From Clostridiales bacterium (GTDB lineage: Bacteria; Bacillota; Clostridia; Oscillospirales; CAG-272), in contig SFNW01000051.1 in assembly GCA_004554105.1 (NCBI GenBank), positions 1 through 12,178 on the forward strand: a DNA stretch of 12,178 nucleotides, given 5' to 3'. Below the pieces are notes generated by a model that saw nothing but the letters and a program-made list of their open reading frames with translations, searched no databases and was not told where the DNA came from. Shown here one piece after another: positions 1 to 6,252 of the stretch. Made by a program: the position numbers and the translations under genes. How positions within the stretch are numbered: position 1 is the stretch's first letter; each line of letters begins with the position of its first letter.

Positions 1-31
1 AACAACCTTTTGAAACACAAGGAGACAGAAC

Positions 32-1732
32 ATGATTCCACGCCCCGAATACCCGCGCCCGCAGTTCGAGCGCAAGGAATGGATGAACCTCAACGGCGAG
101 TGGCAGTTTGAGATCGACAACGGCAGAAGCGGCAAGGAGCGCAAGCTCTACAATGCCGAAAAGCTGACGGACACCATCAAGGTTCCGTTCTGCCCAGAGA
201 GCCGTCTGTCGGGACTTGCGCACGTCGACTTTATGGAGTGCGTATGGTATATGCGCAAGGTCGAGCTGCCCGAAGCGTGGGTTGCCGCCGGACGCAGAAC
301 GCTGCTGAATATCGGCGCCTGCGACTTCGAGACCGAGGTCTATGTCAACGGCAAGTACATCGACCGTCACATCGGCGGCTACGTCTCGTTTGAGATGGAT
401 ATTACAAGCGCGCTCGTCGCAGGCGAGAACAAAATCGTCATCTGCGCCGTCGACCTGCTCCGCAGTCAGACGCAGCCCGGCGGCAAGCAGTGCCGCAAGT
501 TTTACTCCATCGGCTGCTCCTATACCCGCACGACCGGCATTTGGCAGACCGTGTGGCTTGAAAACGTCCCCGACCACTACATCAAGCACACGAAGTGCCG
601 CCCCTCGGTCGACAACCAAAGCCTCTTTGTCGAGGCGGTCTGCGAAAACGCAGACGGCAAAACGCTGCGCGCCGTCGCTTCGTTCGGCGGCAAGGTCGTC
701 GGCACTGCCGAGACCAAGGTGAGCGGAAAGAGCGCTTCGCTTGAGGTCAAGCTCTCCGAGCTGCACCTCTGGAACGTCGGCGACGGTCAGCTCTACGACC
801 TCGAATTCGACCTCGAGGGCGACCGCGTTTCTTCCTACTTCGGTATGCGCAAGGTCGAGTGGAAGAACAACCGTACCTACATCAACGGCAAGGCTGTCTA
901 TCAGCGTTTGATTCTCGACCAGGGCTTCTACCCCGACGGTATTTACACCGCGCCCACCGATGATGAGCTGATTGCGGACATTCAGCGTTCGCTCGACATG
1001 GGCTTCAACGGTGCGAGACTGCACCAGAAGGTCTTTGAACCGCGCTTCCTCTATCACTGCGACCGCCTCGGCTACATCGTTTGGGGCGAGCACGCCAACT
1101 GGGGACTCGACATCGCGCGCTTTGAATCCTGGCGCGGATTTTTGCCCGAGTGGCGCGAGATTCTCGAGCGCGACTACAACCACCCCGCGATTATCGGCTG
1201 GTGCCCGCTCAACGAGACGCAGCAGAATCAGAATCGCGATTTCGTCAGAATGCTTGCCGACATGACCCGCGCCTACGACCCCGACCGTCTCTACATCGAC
1301 GCTTCGGGCTGGACGCATCAGGACAATCTGACCGACATTCTCGACGCGCACGACTACGACCAGAATCCCGAGACCTTCCGCGCACGCTATCAGCCGCTTG
1401 AAGCGGGCGAAAACGTGGTCTTCCCGCACTACAAGCAGGGCGGCAAGGTGACGTTCATGAGCGAGTTCGGCGGCATTTGGTGGAATCCGAACGACCTCGA
1501 ACACGGCTGGGGCTACGGCAACCGTCCGCAGAGCGAGGAGGAGTTCATCGAGCGCTATCGCGGACTGGTCACCGCCATGCTGGAGAACAGCGCAATCGGC
1601 GCGTTCTGCTACACGCAGCTCACCGACGTCGAGCAGGAGGTCAACGGTCTGTACACCTACGACCGGCATCCGAAGTTCCCGCCCGAGGTGATCCGTGCTA
1701 TCAACACGCAGAAGGCTGCAATCGAGGAATAA
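32..1732 (+). CDS. Glycoside hydrolase family 2 protein (beta-galactosidase/beta-glucuronidase-like)
   Basis: Hydrolyses a terminal beta-linked sugar; the exact sugar cannot be read from sequence. The 566-residue protein has the GH2 order: an N-terminal jelly-roll sugar-binding domain (about 10-180, with the typical RTTGIWQTVWLE stretch at 166-177), an immunoglobulin-like domain (about 185-275) and a TIM-barrel catalytic domain (about 280-560). The likely acid/base is Glu395 in WCPLNET and the nucleophile Glu478 in FMSEFGG, both in the expected family context. There is no signal peptide or membrane segment, so it should act in the cytoplasm on imported oligosaccharides or glycosides. It ends soon after the barrel, so it lacks the extra C-terminal domains of LacZ. 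The start is set by AAGGAGACAG just upstream. It stands alone, with no transporter in view, and is followed by a strong terminator; its promoter lies left of the window. Confidence 0.9.
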   Translation: MIPRPEYPRPQFERKEWMNLNGEWQFEIDNGRSGKERKLYNAEKLTDTIKVPFCPESRLSGLAHVDFMECVWYMRKVELPEAWVAAGRRTLLNIGACDFETEVYVNGKYIDRHIGGYVSFEMDITSALVAGENKIVICAVDLLRSQTQPGGKQCRKFYSIGCSYTRTTGIWQTVWLENVPDHYIKHTKCRPSVDNQSLFVEAVCENADGKTLRAVASFGGKVVGTAETKVSGKSASLEVKLSELHLWNVGDGQLYDLEFDLEGDRVSSYFGMRKVEWKNNRTYINGKAVYQRLILDQGFYPDGIYTAPTDDELIADIQRSLDMGFNGARLHQKVFEPRFLYHCDRLGYIVWGEHANWGLDIARFESWRGFLPEWREILERDYNHPAIIGWCPLNETQQNQNRDFVRMLADMTRAYDPDRLYIDASGWTHQDNLTDILDAHDYDQNPETFRARYQPLEAGENVVFPHYKQGGKVTFMSEFGGIWWNPNDLEHGWGYGNRPQSEEEFIERYRGLVTAMLENSAIGAFCYTQLTDVEQEVNGLYTYDRHPKFPPEVIRAINTQKAAIEE

Positions 1733-1740
1733 AAGAAACA

Positions 1741-1779
1741 AAAAATCGGGGAATACCGTCGGTATTCCCCGATTTTTTT
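1741..1779 (+). terminator. Rho-independent terminator after the GH2 gene
   Basis: A perfect 17-bp inverted repeat (1741-1757 with 1761-1777) encloses the loop GTC and runs into a T tract at 1773-1779. The A/T flanks make it work in either direction, but only the + strand has a gene ending here. Confidence 0.93.
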
Positions 1780-1796
1780 GTCGGCGGAATCATTTT

Positions 1797-1831
1797 CCGC
1801 TTGGCAAAGCGGCTTGATGCTTGACAAAGCG
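1797..1831. repeat. Two direct copies of a small dyad, 20 bp apart, at the mnmA promoter
   Basis: GCTTGGCAAAGCG (1799-1811) and GCTTGACAAAGCG (1819-1831) match at 12 of 13 positions with a 20-bp period, about two helical turns. Each is itself a dyad: CCGCTT/AAGCGG around GGCA in the first copy, and GCTT/AAGC around GACA in the second. The second copy contains the -35 hexamer of the mnmA promoter. This is the geometry of a paired repressor operator, but no regulator is identified and chance similarity is possible. Confidence 0.4.
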
Positions 1832-1849
1832 CACACAGAATGTTAAACT
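1821..1849 (+). promoter_or_regulatory. Sigma-A promoter of mnmA (extended -10)
   Basis: TTGACA at 1821-1826, a 17-bp spacer, then TAAACT at 1844-1849 preceded by TG at 1841-1842 (extended -10). Transcription should start near 1856, giving a leader of about 30 nt before the mnmA start. Confidence 0.8.
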
Positions 1850-1885
1850 AACGCAGTAAACAACTGCCGAGGGAGGTGCGTCTGT

Positions 1886-2953
1886 ATGAAGATTCTTGTT
1901 GCCATGAGCGGCGGTGTCGATTCTTCGGTCGCCGCAAAGCTGCTGACCGATGCGGGCAACGACTGCGTCGGCTGCACGATGAAACTCTATGACAATGCCG
2001 ATGCGGGCATCGACCGCTCGCACACCTGCTGTTCGCTCGACGACGTCGAGGACGCCCGCAGCGTCGCGCACAGCCTCGGCATGGACTATTTCGTTTTCAA
2101 CTTCTCGGACGATTTTCGCAAGAAGGTCATCGACAAATTCGTCGACAGCTATCTCCGCGGGCGCACGCCCAACCCCTGCATCGACTGCAACCGCTTCATG
2201 AAATTCGACAAGCTGTTCGACCGCGCGGAGATTCTCGGCTGCGAGAAAATCGCAACCGGGCATTACGCCCGCATCGGGTATGAGAACGGCAAGTATACGC
2301 TGAAAAAAGCGCTTGACCCCACAAAGGACCAAAGTTATGTTCTGTATGCCATGACGCAGGCACAGCTTGCGAAAACCCTCTTTCCGCTCGGCGGACTCTG
2401 CAAGACCGAGACGCGGAAAATTGCGGAGGAATGCGGCTTTGTCAACGCGGACAAGCCCGACAGTCAGGACATCTGCTTCGTTCCCGACGGCGACTATGCG
2501 AAGATTATCGAGCTGCACTGCGGTGCGCCCGCGCCCTGCGGCGATTTCGTCGATACCGACGGCAATATTCTCGGCAGACACGCGGGCATTATCCGCTATA
2601 CCGTCGGGCAGCATCGCGGACTCGGCATTGATTTGCCCGGCAAGCGCTATGTTTGCCGCGTCTGTCCCGAAAACAACACGGTCGTCCTCGGCGAGGCAAA
2701 AGACCTCTACCGCAAAGACGCCTTTGTGACCGAGGTCAACTGGATTTCGGGTGAAGCACCGAAACAGCCGTTTCGCTGCAAGGTCAAACTGCGCTATCGC
2801 CAGACCGAGCAGTCGGCGACCGTCACGCCGATTGGAAGCGATGCGTTCCGCGCCGAATTTGACGAGCCGCAGCGTGCCGTCACGCCCGGGCAGGCAGCCG
2901 TCCTCTACGACGGCGACACCGTTCTCGGCGGCGGCACGGCAGATACGGAATAA
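1886..2953 (+). CDS. mnmA: tRNA-specific 2-thiouridylase MnmA
   Basis: Catalyses ATP-dependent thiolation of the wobble uridine U34 in the Lys, Glu and Gln tRNAs, taking sulfur from a desulfurase relay. The 355-residue length is normal. The N-terminal PP-loop SGGVDSS (8-14) binds ATP. The catalytic cysteine pair is Cys101, in CNRFMKF, and Cys197, in DICFV. GHYAR (125-129), KDQSYVLY (147-154) and the YTVGQHRGLG stretch before the C-terminal beta-barrel are all family landmarks. Cys98 lies three residues before Cys101 (NPCIDC), where E. coli MnmA has Asp, giving a CxxC + C layout. The start follows GGGAGG at 1871-1876. The gene is monocistronic, with its own promoter and terminator. No cysteine desulfurase is next to it, so sulfur delivery must come from elsewhere in the genome. 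Confidence 0.96.
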   Translation: MKILVAMSGGVDSSVAAKLLTDAGNDCVGCTMKLYDNADAGIDRSHTCCSLDDVEDARSVAHSLGMDYFVFNFSDDFRKKVIDKFVDSYLRGRTPNPCIDCNRFMKFDKLFDRAEILGCEKIATGHYARIGYENGKYTLKKALDPTKDQSYVLYAMTQAQLAKTLFPLGGLCKTETRKIAEECGFVNADKPDSQDICFVPDGDYAKIIELHCGAPAPCGDFVDTDGNILGRHAGIIRYTVGQHRGLGIDLPGKRYVCRVCPENNTVVLGEAKDLYRKDAFVTEVNWISGEAPKQPFRCKVKLRYRQTEQSATVTPIGSDAFRAEFDEPQRAVTPGQAAVLYDGDTVLGGGTADTE

Positions 2954-2970
2954 ACCGAACAAGAGAAAAC

Positions 2971-2996
2971 AAAAGCGACCGATTTCGGTCGCTTTT
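2971..2996. terminator. Bidirectional terminator between mnmA and the convergent small-protein operon
   Basis: A perfect 12-bp inverted repeat AAAAGCGACCGA (2971-2982) / TCGGTCGCTTTT (2985-2996). The + strand ends in TTTTCTGT and the - strand in TTTTGTTTTC, so it can serve both mnmA and the operon ending at 3032. Confidence 0.9.
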
Positions 2997-3031
2997 CTGT
3001 GTGGCTGCCGCGCGGGCGGTCTTGCTTTGCG

Positions 3032-3256
3032 TTACTTTTGCTCTTGTTTGATGCGTGCTTTGGCTTCCTCGACGGTTTCGCCGTCTTTGGTCAGATAGCG
3101 GTCGACAAAGCCGTCCTCGATTTTTTTGTAACCGTCGACGACGCCGTCCTCGATTTTCTTATAGCCGTCGACGACGGTGTCGCTGATTTTCTTGAAACCT
3201 TCGGTTACGGTTTCCGCGATTTTTTCATTTGCTTTGACGAGCTTGGATTTTGCCAT
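3032..3256 (-). CDS. Small protein of four 11-residue repeats, unknown function
   Basis: A 74-residue soluble, highly charged protein without a recognised domain. Residues 9-52 are four tandem 11-mers: ANEKIAETVTE, GFKKISDTVVD, GYKKIEDGVVD, GYKKIEDGFVD. An acidic/basic tail (53-74) follows. Such hendecads usually form a long amphipathic helix, as in alpha-synuclein, apolipoproteins and group 3 LEA proteins, so a membrane-surface or coiled role is plausible, but this is inference. I recall similar small proteins of this type in gut Firmicutes, always uncharacterised. The start at 3256 is chosen because GGAGG lies 8 nt upstream; an in-frame TTG at 3274 would put that RBS inside the gene. It overlaps the end of the upstream membrane-protein gene by 32 nt, so the two are probably translationally coupled. 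Confidence 0.85.
   Translation of the reverse strand: MAKSKLVKANEKIAETVTEGFKKISDTVVDGYKKIEDGVVDGYKKIEDGFVDRYLTKDGETVEEAKARIKQEQK
3101..3232 (-). repeat. Four tandem 33-bp coding repeats (11-residue units)
   Basis: Encodes residues 9-52 of the 74-aa protein. Units 3 and 4 (3101-3166) are near-identical at the protein level (GYKKIEDG-V/F-VD); units 1 and 2 are more divergent. The divergence gradient suggests recent duplication of the last units. Length polymorphism between strains would be expected. Confidence 0.85.
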
Positions 3257-3929
3257 TTTCTTTGCCTCCGACAATACCGAGCATCATGACGACGCCCAAA
3301 ATCAAAATATACAGACAGACGGCTGCTCCCGTGGCGGCGTTCATCACGCGGATTTCAAGCGGGGTCATGCCCTCAAATGAGACGAGCATGGCACGCTGCA
3401 GCGACAGCACGGACGCCGCCGCGTCGGCACAGCCGATATTTCTTAGAGCGGTGAGCAGCGGCGAGCGGTGCTTTGCCGCCTTTGCCGCGTTGACAAAGGC
3501 GAGTGTGACCTTGCAAAACGTATAGGTTGCAATGGCAATCATCACAATCGTGCCGTTTTTCACGGCAACCTCGTTTTGAATGCTGTAATACACCGAGACC
3601 GCAAGTACAAGACCGAGCACCGTCAGCATTCCGCCCGTGAATCGCATCACGAACAGCCCCGACACGGCTTTGACGCCGCGCCTGCGCTTTTGCGCACAGG
3701 AGACCGCCGCATACCGCATCACCGACAGGAGGATATAGTATGCGCACAAAACGAGAAACCATACCGAGCGGCTTACCACGCCGAGAACGCCGTTATAGAC
3801 CGCGTAGCCGATATTCAGCCCGAGACTTGCCGAGGCGGTCAGCAGGACGCGCCGCTCACGGTTATGCAGAAGCTCGCCGACGGCGGGGAAGCGGCAGAGC
3901 CGCCGCTCGATTTGCTGCTTGATTTGCAT
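3225..3929 (-). CDS. Multi-span membrane protein, unknown function
   Basis: A 234-residue hydrophobic protein that I cannot assign to a named family. Likely membrane helices are at about 29-51, 55-77, 90-115, 126-148 and 195-220, with a further weak hydrophobic stretch at 167-184. Basic segments (KRRRG at 81-85 and KAAKHR at 150-155) would lie on the cytoplasmic side. There is no signal peptide, Walker motif or obvious catalytic motif. It is the middle gene of a three-gene operon. Its ATG lies in the same frame as the preceding gene, 15 nt after that gene's TAA and without a clear Shine-Dalgarno, so it may rely on termination-reinitiation. Its last codons contain the ribosome binding site of the 74-aa gene. 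Transport, sensing or envelope stress are possible roles; none is shown. Confidence 0.85.
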   Translation of the reverse strand: MQIKQQIERRLCRFPAVGELLHNRERRVLLTASASLGLNIGYAVYNGVLGVVSRSVWFLVLCAYYILLSVMRYAAVSCAQKRRRGVKAVSGLFVMRFTGGMLTVLGLVLAVSVYYSIQNEVAVKNGTIVMIAIATYTFCKVTLAFVNAAKAAKHRSPLLTALRNIGCADAAASVLSLQRAMLVSFEGMTPLEIRVMNAATGAAVCLYILILGVVMMLGIVGGKENGKIQARQSK

Positions 3930-3944
3930 TTGCTGCCGCGACGC

Positions 3945-4313
3945 TTACCGAATGCCCTTGGTGAGCGGAATCAGGCAGAGCAGAACGACGATGCCGGCAA
4001 GCCCTATAGCGACGCCGAGCACGATATTGCTCCAGACCATGCAGAAGCACATACCGACGCCGAGTGCCAGTGCGCCGATGACGCCGACCGCGGCGGTCAG
4101 CACGCTCCTTGCGGAAATGTGAATCGGTGCTTTGTGCTCCATCTTTCGCCAAACAAGCAGAGTGACAAGACCGAGCACCAGTCCGACGACGCCGAACACA
4201 ATACCCGGCTTAAATGCGTTCCACTCGGAAATGAGTGCCATGCACATGCCGAGCGCGAATAAAACGCCGCTGACCGTCCCCAACATCAAGGCGACAAAAC
4301 TGCTTTTTTTCAT
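3945..4313 (-). CDS. Four-helix membrane protein with internal duplication, unknown function
   Basis: A 122-residue protein with four predicted membrane helices (about 5-29, 35-55, 70-95, 97-117). The two halves look alike: GMCM at 22-25, followed by a polar turn and a helix rich in Gly and Val, is echoed by GMCF at 87-90 with the same pattern, about 65 residues later. The loop between halves (WRKMEHKAP, 55-63) is basic and probably cytoplasmic. I recall close relatives in gut Clostridia, annotated only as hypothetical. The start at 4313 follows GGAGGG by 7 nt; an in-frame ATG seven codons upstream would place the RBS inside the gene and is rejected. It is the first gene of the operon and is divergent from a TetR-type regulator, so it is a probable regulatory target. 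Confidence 0.85.
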   Translation of the reverse strand: MKKSSFVALMLGTVSGVLFALGMCMALISEWNAFKPGIVFGVVGLVLGLVTLLVWRKMEHKAPIHISARSVLTAAVGVIGALALGVGMCFCMVWSNIVLGVAIGLAGIVVLLCLIPLTKGIR

Positions 4314-4347
4314 GAATAAACCCTCCAAAATCATTTTTTCATTAAAT

Positions 4348-4356
4348 CAACAGTTG
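4348..4356. promoter_or_regulatory. Short inverted repeat overlapping the -35 of the regulator promoter
   Basis: CAAC-A-GTTG, flanked loosely by ATTAAA (4341-4346) and TTTAAT (4361-4366) in inverted but not perfectly centred order. It overlaps the rightward -35 and lies just downstream of the leftward start site, so it is a candidate operator for the adjacent TetR-type protein. The arms are short and chance occurrence is possible. Confidence 0.3.
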
Positions 4357-4382
4357 TTTTTTTAATGTAATTTCAGTATAAT
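4354..4382 (+). promoter_or_regulatory. Promoter of the TetR-type regulator gene
   Basis: TTGTTT at 4354-4359, a 17-bp spacer and TATAAT at 4377-4382. Transcription should start near 4389, leaving a leader of about 55 nt. It shares its -10 region with the opposing promoter. Confidence 0.8.
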
Positions 4383-4403
4383 GGGTGTATCGAGAAAAAA
4401 CAA
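4375..4403 (-). promoter_or_regulatory. Promoter of the membrane/small-protein operon
   Basis: On the minus strand, TTGTTT (4403-4398), a 17-bp spacer and TATACT (4380-4375). The -10 overlaps the opposing TATAAT by four bases within the 8-mer AGTATAAT (4375-4382). Both promoters use the same -35 hexamer and the arrangement is symmetric about 4378.5. Confidence 0.78.
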
Positions 4404-4443
4404 TCACCAATTTGCCATCATGTGTTGAGATAATGAGGTTTTT

Positions 4444-4995
4444 ATGAACACGAAGAACAACAAGCGAAGAAAAGCGTCCAGAGAAAAGATTGAATCGGTC
4501 TTTTACGAGCTGATTCAGACGCGGGAACTGAATCAAATCTCGGTTTCGGAAATTTGCAAGCGGGCAAAACTGAACCGAACGACCTTTTATGTGAATTATG
4601 CGGACGTTTATGCGCTTGCCGATGCGGTGCGCCTGTCGCTGGAAAACGCAATGGACGAGATGTATCGCGAGGACAGAGAACGCGGCGTGAACAGCCACGA
4701 CTATCTGCGCCTGTTTCGCCATATCGCCGAAAATCAAATGCTCTACAAAACCTATTTCAAACTCGGTTACGACCAAGAGCACAAGGTTGTGCGCTACGAT
4801 ACGCAGCTTGCCAAGGAGCATTTCGACAACCGATTTATCGAATATCACTGCGAGTTTTTCAAGGGCGGGCTGAACGCAATTATCAAGATTTGGCTTGCGG
4901 GCGGCTGCAGGGAAACGCCCGAAGAACTGTACGAGGTGATTCAAAGCGAATATCGGGGAAGACTGAACGACATTTCTCCGGCGTCGGAAACCTAA
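4444..4995 (+). CDS. TetR/AcrR-family transcriptional regulator
   Basis: A 183-residue DNA-binding regulator. The N-terminal TetR helix-turn-helix occupies about 12-60; the recognition part reads ISVSEICKRAKLNRTTFYVNY (32-52), the classic pattern ending in TFYxxY. The remaining all-helical domain (about 70-175), with FFKGGLNAIIKIWLAGGC near its end, resembles the TetR_C_8-type effector domain of Firmicutes regulators. The ligand is unknown. The start is preceded by GAGG (4435-4438), a modest RBS with 5-nt spacing. It is divergent from the operon at 4313-3032 and shares overlapping promoters with it, so it most likely represses that operon and itself. The convergent terminator with fucO ends its transcript. 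Confidence 0.92.
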   Translation: MNTKNNKRRKASREKIESVFYELIQTRELNQISVSEICKRAKLNRTTFYVNYADVYALADAVRLSLENAMDEMYREDRERGVNSHDYLRLFRHIAENQMLYKTYFKLGYDQEHKVVRYDTQLAKEHFDNRFIEYHCEFFKGGLNAIIKIWLAGGCRETPEELYEVIQSEYRGRLNDISPASET

Positions 4996-5001
4996 AAAAA
5001 C

Positions 5002-5028
5002 GGGGCGGCCGCGTAAAGCGGTCGCCCC
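5002..5028. terminator. Bidirectional terminator between the regulator gene and fucO
   Basis: GGGGCGGCCGC (5002-5012) pairs with GCGGTCGCCCC (5018-5028) with one mismatch (wobble in RNA) around GTAAA. On the minus strand the stem runs directly into GTTTTTTT, a textbook end for fucO. On the plus strand the T tract (5035-5042) follows after AAAATCG, and outer A/T arms can extend the stem. Confidence 0.88.
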
Positions 5029-5049
5029 AAAATCGTTTTTTTGTTTTTC

Positions 5050-6198
5050 TTACATCAGCGAGCGGTAGAGCGCGGCGATCTCGGCAACCGAGGTTTCGCG
5101 CGGGTTGCCGGGACGGCAGGCGTCTGCATAAGCGGACTCTGCGAGGAAGTCGACGTCCTCGGGCTTCACGATTTCCTTCAGGTTTTCGGGAATGCCGACA
5201 TCGTGCGCAAGCTGCTTGACCGCGTCGATGGCGGCGCGTCTTGCGTCCTCGAGCGACAGTTTATCTACGCCCTCGACGCCCATCGCACGGGCGATGTCGC
5301 GGTACTTGTCGCCGGTTGCGGGAGCGTTGTATTCCATGACGGTGGGCAGAATGATTGCGTTGGCAACGCCGTGCGGCGTGTCATACAGCGCGCCGAGCGG
5401 GTGCGCCATCGAATGCACGATGCCGAGACCGACGTTGGAGAAGCCCATGCCCGCGATATACTGACCGAGCGCCATGCCCTCTCTGCCCTCGGGCGTGTTG
5501 GCAACCGCGCCGCGCAGATGCTTTGCAATCAGCTCAATGGCTTTCAGGTGGAACATATCGCTCATTTCCCATGCGCCCTTGGTGATATAGCCCTCGATTG
5601 CGTGCGTCAGCGCGTCCATGCCGGTTGCGGCGGTCAGCCCCTTGGGCATCGACGCCATCATGTCGGGGTCGACAACGGCGACGACCGGAATGTCGTGTAC
5701 GTCGACGCAGACCATTTTGCGGTTCTTCTCGGTGTCGGTGATGACGTAGTTGATCGTAACCTCAGCCGCCGTGCCTGCCGTGGTGGGCACTGCGATAATC
5801 GGTACGCACTTGTTCTTCGTCGGTGCGACGCCCTCAAGCGAGACGACGTCCTCAAATTCGGGATTCGTTATGATAATGCCGATTGCCTTCGCGGTATCCA
5901 TCGACGAGCCGCCGCCGATGGCGACGATGCAGTCCGCCCCGGATTTTTTGAAGGCTTCGACGCCCGCCTTGACGTTTGCAACCGTCGGATTTGCCTTGAT
6001 GTTCGAGTAAATCTCATAGTCGATTTTCGCGCCGTCGAGAATGTCGGTCACCTTGGCGGTGACGCCGAACTTCAAGAGGTCGGGGTCAGAGCAGACGAAG
6101 CATTTTTGAAAGCCTCTGCCTTTTACTTCGGTTGCGATTTCCGCAATCGCGCCCTTGCCGTGGTAGCCGGTTTCGTTGAGTACAAATCTGTTTGCCAT
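5050..6198 (-). CDS. fucO: Lactaldehyde reductase (1,2-propanediol oxidoreductase), iron-containing alcohol dehydrogenase
   Basis: Reduces L-lactaldehyde to 1,2-propanediol with NADH, the redox-balancing end step of anaerobic fucose or rhamnose use. The 382-residue protein is collinear with E. coli FucO as I recall it, from MANRFVLNET at the start to the GNPRE motif near the end. GGGSSMD (95-101) is the nucleotide-binding turn and PTTAGTAAEVTINYVI (138-153) is a family hallmark. The iron ligands are all present: Asp195, His199, His262 and His276 in TGMDALTH and VHSMAHPLGALYDTPHGVAN. The start follows AAAGGGATAGGA on the minus strand. It is monocistronic with its own promoter and terminator, and no fucose or rhamnose catabolic gene is next to it, so the physiological substrate could be broader (other short-chain aldehydes or diols). 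Confidence 0.93.
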   Translation of the reverse strand: MANRFVLNETGYHGKGAIAEIATEVKGRGFQKCFVCSDPDLLKFGVTAKVTDILDGAKIDYEIYSNIKANPTVANVKAGVEAFKKSGADCIVAIGGGSSMDTAKAIGIIITNPEFEDVVSLEGVAPTKNKCVPIIAVPTTAGTAAEVTINYVITDTEKNRKMVCVDVHDIPVVAVVDPDMMASMPKGLTAATGMDALTHAIEGYITKGAWEMSDMFHLKAIELIAKHLRGAVANTPEGREGMALGQYIAGMGFSNVGLGIVHSMAHPLGALYDTPHGVANAIILPTVMEYNAPATGDKYRDIARAMGVEGVDKLSLEDARRAAIDAVKQLAHDVGIPENLKEIVKPEDVDFLAESAYADACRPGNPRETSVAEIAALYRSLM

Positions 6199-6225
6199 AA
6201 TCCTATCCCTTTCTCTATAAAAACT

Positions 6226-6240
6226 TCCGAATCTTTCGGA
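6226..6240. promoter_or_regulatory. Inverted repeat in the fucO leader
   Basis: TCCGAA-TCT-TTCGGA is a perfect 6-bp inverted repeat with a 3-nt centre. It lies about 6-20 nt downstream of the predicted fucO transcription start, a position suited to a repressor operator, though it could also form a small RNA hairpin. No binding protein is assigned. Confidence 0.4.
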
Positions 6241-6252
6241 TTTTCTGCCTCC

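Noticed and set aside
1477..1824. A 115-codon plus-strand frame running off the end of the GH2 gene through the terminator
   Set aside because: Out-of-frame shadow of the GH2 gene that crosses the terminator hairpin; no ribosome binding site.
1790..2962. A 390-codon open frame antisense to mnmA
   Set aside because: It mirrors mnmA codon by codon, with Arg/Ala/Val-rich low-complexity protein, no family motif and no ribosome binding site. mnmA on the other strand has all its catalytic motifs.
3101..3232. Possible CRISPR-like or intergenic tandem repeat
   Set aside because: The 33-bp repeats have no spacers and are coding: they keep frame and give 11-residue protein units behind a good ribosome binding site.
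3468..4262. A 264-codon plus-strand frame across the membrane-protein operon
   Set aside because: Very rich in His, Asp, Arg and Gln, as expected of the complement of hydrophobic-helix codons. The minus strand gives coherent membrane proteins with ribosome binding sites.
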